This document shows, one piece after another, positions 57,583-64,000 of a stretch of 64,000 nt of DNA (position 1 is the first letter of the stretch; the number at the start of each line of letters is the position of its first letter). The stretch spans positions 8,496,585 through 8,560,584 of the forward strand of contig NC_052399.1 in assembly GCF_009389715.1 (NCBI RefSeq), written 5' to 3'. The DNA is from Phoenix dactylifera (lineage: Eukaryota; Streptophyta; Magnoliopsida; Arecales; Arecaceae). The position numbers and the translations under genes are program-made. The notes below the pieces were generated by a model, which ran no database searches, was not told where the DNA came from, and saw only the letters and a list, made by a program, of their open reading frames with translations.

Positions 57583-59444
57583 CTGAAATAAGAAATGGAA
57601 AAAGAATTATATAAACGCAATACAAAGTTCATATCAGCATCTGTTGCTGGCAATATCTTCGAAAAATGTTAATGCTGGTGCCTAACGCAAGAAAAGAGCC
57701 ATAAAGCATGCATGTCAATCATATAATATTGAAACTCTATGTTGAAAAATACCACTTTCTCAAAGTTTGAATTCATTAACAGGAAGGATGCAACCCCGAC
57801 ACTCCTTGGATACAACAGAGAGGAGAGAAAATTGAGGAGAGAAAAGAAGAGGAGAAAATAAACTCTTGTTTGGATGCATGAGAGAGAGAGAGAGAGAGGA
57901 AATTTATTTGAACTGTCCAGTTTAGGGGCAAAGGCAGAATAAAAGAAAACTAATATTGAGCATCTGGTTTCTTTTCTCTCCGAATCTCTCCACTTAGGGG
58001 TAAAAGAAATTTGTAGCTTTGGGAGGAAAAACTTCTCTCTGTTTCTCTTCTTTTCTCTCCACTTTTGTGGCTTTGCGAGAAATAACTTCTCACTATTTTT
58101 CTTCTTTTCTCTCCGCTTCTTCCCTTATTTTTCTAATCAAACAAGAGAAAACTTGATCTCTCCTCATTTTCACCTCTCCATTTCTCTCAATCCAAACATG
58201 CTGCACATGTTTCAAAATTCTCATGCTTCGAGAACCACAACCTAAGGAGCATCACCTAAATTGTGACTTCTAGAGCCCAACAGGTCCATTAGTCCAAATT
58301 TGAGCACTTCTGTTGCGCGTTACTTGATTTTGGCTTCTGTAAGATCTACCATGTTTTTTTAACTCAAGGCTGATCATATGCCACAACTGCTGTATGTAGA
58401 CATGACTATCATTGGAGATGATACATTGCACCAAAGGGCAATTGTCATGACACACCTATTTACTAATGATGAATCTCTATCTAAAATGTGCTTCCTCCAA
58501 ACATTACCAAAACAATCTTGTCTTCTCATCACCTTACAGTGTGCATTTCATTCACGTGTTCTCAAATTCTGAGCTTTGTCACAACATTCTTCTTTGTTCA
58601 TTCCCCGATACCTTTGGAGATCATTACTTGCCTACTCTCCAGTATACCCTCTTCACAAACCCCACAGACTTGAACCTAAGCATAATGAAGTAAAATCCTA
58701 CAAAAAAGAACTCGTGTTTAGGAATCTATCCTCAATAAATAGCCTTTTATTATTTCCTTCTCTGCAATTGCAATGGCAAGTAAAGCTTCACTTGCACCAC
58801 ATTCATCATCAAGTTCCTCAAATAAGGAAGAAATGCCCAAGAAAGTTACCTTCTATCTAAGCTTCCTATGCTTAATATAACATTGCAAACAACCCAACAT
58901 CTGGGGGACATGGCAGGTGCTTCTGATCCCTCTAGAGTTGAAGATTTCTTACTCATTACTTTCTAGTGACAAAATCTTTGCTGACAAAAACTTCTATACC
59001 CTATATTTATTTTAATCTAGTACCAAAGCCCATTCTTCATCCATTCTACACAATAAACTCATTTAACTGGCAAAATTACTTTTCTCCTACATATGACTGC
59101 CACAAAAATGTTTTCCCATATCTGAGGGTAAGAGAAACCTGGGCTATTGTGCAAAGGCCCTTATGTTTATTTCACTCTTTGCAACATATGCACCCTGCAT
59201 TTCATGCATGGAACAGAATGTACACCCAAAGATCAATTGTCAGAAACAAGTATCAAAACCCCCACAGTATGTACAACAACAGACCAATCATAAAATTCAA
59301 GTTATAATAGGATAGCACCCTACTCTACATGCATTGTAACATATTGTTCCGATGGAACCTTCTACGGGGGATTGACCGTTGATACACGACCCAAACCATT
59401 AATTTCTTTTAATTACTTATTTTTTACCACATTACTTCATCGTG

Positions 59445-59466
59445 GGCGGATAGCGGGGATCGAACC
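59445..59466 (-). pseudogene. 3' end of a plastid-type tRNA-Gly(GCC) gene
   Basis: On the minus strand GGTTCGATCCCCGCTATCCGCC has the T-loop and acceptor end expected of plastid trnG-GCC, with one difference in the T-stem (CCCC instead of TCCC). Only the last 22 bases are present, so it is not a working gene. Adjacent bases to about 59,345 may be the plastid spacer next to it. Confidence 0.5.
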
Positions 59467-59587
59467 AAAACAGCATGTCGTAATAAAATATTATAATTTT
59501 ATTATTTAATTTATTATTTAATTAAATATTATTTAATTAAAGTAGAACTTTGAGTTTATCCTTACCGGATCGTTACAAATTTTTTTT

Positions 59588-59588
<1 letters not shown>

Positions 59589-59655
<67 letters not shown>
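59589..59655 (-). pseudogene. Fragment of organellar 23S/26S rRNA gene
   Basis: The minus strand contains GGTCCTAAGGTAGCGAAATT and TTCCTTGTCGGGTAAGTTCC, a near-universal stretch of large-subunit rRNA domain IV. Only about 67 bases are present and the flanks are AT-rich, unlike rRNA, so it is a captured scrap. Plastid and plant mitochondrial rRNA are too alike here to decide between them. Confidence 0.8.
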
Positions 59656-62600
59656 AATGTTTAGGACAGTAAAATTTAACTATAACCATCAGGTGTTGTC
59701 CCAACTATTTAATTCAGCTCTGTAACTCCAACAAACATTCCTAACAAGGTCCAGGGGTTAAGCCATCATACTTTATGGGGCCACGCCATCCAGTACATAC
59801 CATGGTGAAGAGGTATGAGCATGGCAGAGTTAGGTACCTCGTAGCATTTACGTTGATCCATGACAGTGCATACTGGTACCTCATACATGGGAACAGACTA
59901 TTTACTTTCCTATGTACCGTCACAGGGTGACAAAGCACCAGGCACATTCACTGCACAGCAGGGAGCATTATGGTACCTTTCCATATTACCATGCCACCCC
60001 ATGACAAGCATGGGTTGGGTCCACCAATCTGTATCGTTACCTCCAAACATGGCACAGATCTATTTTCTTTGCTATGTGCCTTGACATAGTAACACATATT
60101 CAGGCACATAAAAAGCACGATATATTTCAACATGCTGTACAGGTCATGCTAGTCCATGATGAATACATCACCCAGTAGTAAAATCCTTGATTAAGGGCTA
60201 CCTTTCGTGTGTCATTGCAAGCTTTGCAAATCCATTCCCAACAACTTCCGTCCATGTTTAGTTAGGCATTTCTCTATGCTTTCCTGACTTTCAATATATA
60301 TGCTTTAATTGTTTTGAATGATGAGGAAGTCCTTGTCAAATACATACAAACACTAATTCAAGACCGAGTGTAGGACTTCAGTCTCACTAAAACTTGGATA
60401 TGAATCATTTTGCAGTCTAAATCAACAAATATGAATATCAAGTGATGCTCTCAGGCGCTCGATACACAATCCCTTCTTTGACGCATAAATTCTTATGCAT
60501 GTGCATATGGTTGCACACGTACATTCTAGATGATAACAAAGTGACGAGATCATGCTTCTATGTTCAATGAAATAATGGGTGAAAATAATTTCCAATGAAG
60601 GAAATATACATATAAATGTGCAGGCCAACAACATGTAAAAATTGAAAATAGCAATACTTTCTTAAAATATTGGGAGTGGAACCTTTTGGTCCAAAAAATA
60701 GATTACAACAAAATCTATACTTTATCAAAAATCAGGTCCTAAGTTGTCAATACGTGCACAATTCCTCCTCTCTTTGTCTCTATCTCCCTCCCCACCCCCC
60801 TCCCTCCCTCCCTCCCTCCCTATTCCCCCACCCCAATCCAAAAAAGTAAAAAGAAAAACCTCCACCCTAATCCAAACAAAGTAAAAAGAAAAACCTGCCA
60901 CAACCCATGGGGCATGAAATTTAAGACTTTCTGTCCATCTTTGTTAAGGTTGATATCAAACTATCCAAATTGCACCCTCAACTAGCATGAGAAGATCAAA
61001 TGCAAAAACGTGTCATCATCATAAACTCCACATAACATCATCAATAAGATAAACCTTCGCATTCTGATCGCACAGCATGTGTTGTCAACATTGTCGTCCT
61101 CTTGATGGTTTATCAGGGTCTAGAGTCTTCTGAGCACTAAATAATCCCCAACTCTGATTCTGATGCTAGCAGTGTGTTATATTGGTGGCAATCCAAGAGT
61201 AAAAACAAAATAATGTTAGGTGATTGAACCCTTAACATGCGTGTATGTATGGTCATGTTTGCACACATACTTCTCAATATTGCCACTGTTTGGGTTGTGA
61301 CTTCCCCAAGCGGCAATCTCTAGCCTGCTTAATGTAGTTGCACTATGAAGTGATAAATGTATTCTCGTTTGAGAGATGAACTTCCCTATCTTTTTATCAC
61401 TATAGATCATGTTTGGCTTGGGGATAGTGCAGAAAGAACCCCATTTATTATATTTTTATTCTATTTTATGACTCCAAATAACACTTTCTGCTCTGGAATA
61501 AAGTCGGGGGAGGGACATAACAAGGTTTCAAAGAAACTTGTTAGCCATTTATTCCTCTTAACACAGATAAAAGTATTCTCAAACTAAACAAGGCCTTAAA
61601 CATATTATGAGGAGAAATAATAACGGAGAGTGTATACAACATAATTGGGGCATAGTCAGAACGCCTTTAATCTATTACTAACAGAAAAGCTTCCAATGGC
61701 ATCCATTTACTTGAAGTAGACCTGGACATTGATTGAGTCGGGATAGTCAAGAGCCAACATGCTATTTGTAGCATGGCCCAGCCTAATCTTTGACAAAGAG
61801 CCTTTAGCTGGAGGCTGATCCACTAGATAAAATTGAGGCCCAGGGCAAACCCAGCCTAACCTGATGAACATAGGGACAATTTAATCCCCTTTCATGACTG
61901 CATTTTAGTGGGGGAGGGGGGAGGGAGGTGATGGCAGTGATGAAATGATGGTGGCTATCATGAACAAGGATGTTGACAATGAGTAGTTGGCAAGGAGCCA
62001 GGAAGAGGGAGAAAAAGAGGGGTAAAGCAAACCTGATCCAGTATTTTGTCTTCCAGTTGTGCTGGAGTTGGGAGAGAGGAAGAAAGAGAAAGAAGTGTAG
62101 GGGGTGGAGGCATGGAAGTGGGGCAATGGAAATGGGATGGTAGAAAGAGTTTTATCAAAAGAAGAGTGTAGGGGATTTTTTATTTGGATTTCAAGAAAGA
62201 AAAGGAAGGGTTTGAATAAGATTGAACTGGGTAAATATTTAATATATTAATTGATGTATATAGTTTACTAGATAAGTACTCTAATGTTCTTAAAATTTCA
62301 GGTTGGGACAAGCAAGGTTAATACAGCTTTTAGCCAGCCTGGACCCAGCCTAAAATCAGGCTTGACCTAATTTACAGAGGTTCAATTTGATGTTAGATGC
62401 TCTGCATAAAACCAAGCAACATGTGCATTTCACTATGCCCATAGCAATATACAAAAATCAGATCAACATTCCTATAGCTCAAAAATACAGCACGAACCTT
62501 CCAACACTATAAGAAACCCAAAATTACATGGCAATGCTATTTTAAAGTATAGAGAAAAACTGAGGCGCAAACTAACCGAGCTAAGGCAATTAATGAAATT

Positions 62601-64000
62601 CTCAAGTTTAGTTGAACTTGGATATAGCTTGAATCTAGCTCGAGCCTATCCCAAGCTTAAGTAAGATGCTCAAGGTTGCTTTGCCTATATATTTTGTAAA
62701 GTTTTCAAGTTTGTCCTCAAGCCTTAGTGATTTATTTATGTAGTCTCATCCAGCTTCTATTATATGCTAGACTCTAGCACTTCTAACTTTAGTAGTAAGA
62801 TTAGTAATCACAAGGCTAAGGCCAACTCCAAAACTAACTCAATTCTTCATCATAGTCCAATGATTTTAAATGTCCTACCATTTACATTTAAAGAGTTCTG
62901 GAGCAATTTCTTGAGGTATTATGTTACTGCAGTTGAACCTAACTGTCCTCAAGCCAAATCCAACAGAGCTTAGTGTTGGTAACTAACTGAGCTTAAAAGT
63001 TAAAACTTAAGTTTAAGCTTGGATTATTTAATTATTCAATGAGTTCAAACAAGCTTCTCAAGAAGCCAAGCTCAAGCTATTCATAAACAGCGTAGTTAGT
63101 TTGCAGCTTTAGGACTAGTTGGCTAACTATGAGTATCATATATTGGACCATTACTGACTAGCATTGCCTTCATAATTCTGAAAAAGCCACAAAGCCCCAC
63201 ATATCAACATAGACCTAGAACAAGATATTCAACATGTAGATTTATATATTACTAACACTATGTTGTATCTATGTCTAGGAAAAGCTTTTGTTAAATAGTA
63301 GAATATCATGGTGAAACACTATCACATCACAAACCATGTGAATACCATTTATGTTTGTTTTAGTGCCTACAATATAAAAACGTTGGCAAGCCTAGCATAC
63401 CATACTAAGAGAGAATTTTGCATAAGAAGAACGGACAATGCATCAGAGACAAAGTCCTACAAGAGGAAGGAGGAAACCGAAGATTGATATAAGAATATAG
63501 ACTATCTCCTATGCACAAGCAATCTCAAAACTCCAAATGAACTAGAGTAGTCTTCATGCTGTTTGCATGGGAAAAGGAGAAACACTCGAACAAATCATGC
63601 TAAAAGTAAAAATGGTTGTCATTGCATCTCATATCAGGTAGCCTAAGCAACACCATTGAGATCAGGCATCAAGATATAAGTCTGTCTAAAACCATTTGTA
63701 AACTAATCACACTTAATCATTAAGCCAACAAATTTTTTTTATAAACATTCAAAGTTAAGCCTCGAAAAGACAAGTAGAACTGCTCAATCTAAAGTCTAAG
63801 CATGTTTCCTAAGCCAATTCATGTCAAGTGATCCATAATGCCAAAATAAAGCAAAGGACAAAATAACAAATATGGAAGTTTCAGTCACTGCTTCAATTAT
63901 GGTTTTCAACTAGATTTACAAGTAGGCCACCTAAGTTAGAGGACAGAATATTCTTCTAATCTACCCACCAATTCATATTGTAAAAATGAGCAAACATGAA

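Larger units (their letters stand above)
57583..64000. other. Probable long intron of the hydroxylase gene, AT-rich, no other gene seen
   Basis: If the missing 5' exon lies beyond the window, this whole stretch is intron. It holds (GA)n at 57,881-57,898, TCTC-rich tracts around 57,970-58,190, a (CCCT)n run at about 60,788-60,823 and the organelle-like insert at 59,340-59,670. It also holds an imperfect direct repeat at 59,870-60,110 (CATGGGAACAGACTATTTAC and CATGGCACAGATCTATTTTC, both about 75 bases before CAGGCACA). No open frame over 60 codons resembles a known protein. Confidence 0.45.

Overview
The window is nuclear DNA of a flowering plant, most likely a monocot and probably a palm-like species. 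The evidence is intron-containing genes with plant-type products, GT-AG introns, long AT-rich intergenic stretches, plant LTR retrotransposon lineages and a scrap of plastid DNA. The species assignment is an inference.

Left flank (1-7,683): the last coding exon of an unrecognised plus-strand gene ends at 196. It converges on a complete six-exon p23-type HSP90 co-chaperone gene on the minus strand (2,337-4,884). A LINE 3' fragment and AT-rich spacer follow.

Centre (7,679-37,011): one 29.3-kb block is a Ty3/gypsy retrotransposon of the Tat lineage on the minus strand. It has 0.83-kb LTRs and a perfect ATCAC target duplication. Its gag-pol, with a second archaeal-type RNase H, carries three stops, a frameshift and a small insertion. 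On the opposite strand, between integrase and the 3' LTR, lies an additional gene with its own TATA box, introns and a PF04195-like domain. Two younger elements have landed in that gene 48 bp apart. One is an intact 9.5-kb Ty1/copia element (duplication GCTTG, LTRs almost identical). The other is a 7.6-kb internally deleted Tekay/Del-type chromovirus (duplication CGATG, LTRs almost identical). A 117-bp tandem array lies between the antisense gene and the integrase. Without the two insertions the Tat element would be about 12.2 kb.

Right flank (37,012-64,000): a CCCH zinc-finger gene (+) whose second finger seems to have lost its cysteines; a two-exon LEA-like gene with a signal peptide (-) under a cluster of ABA-response-type ACGT boxes; a single-exon SAUR-like gene (+); and the 3' exon of a sphingoid-base C4-hydroxylase gene (-) whose upstream exon is not in the window. 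Between them are two more LINE 3' ends, microsatellites, an insert with plastid-like 23S rRNA and trnG pieces, and long stretches without a recognisable gene.

The host genes show no functional linkage to each other. The biologically richest part is the nested retrotransposon block: a sense gag-pol unit and an antisense gene inside one element, a tandem array, a non-autonomous derivative that must have been mobilised in trans, and a copia leader with four hairpins that share a core and have covarying outer stems.
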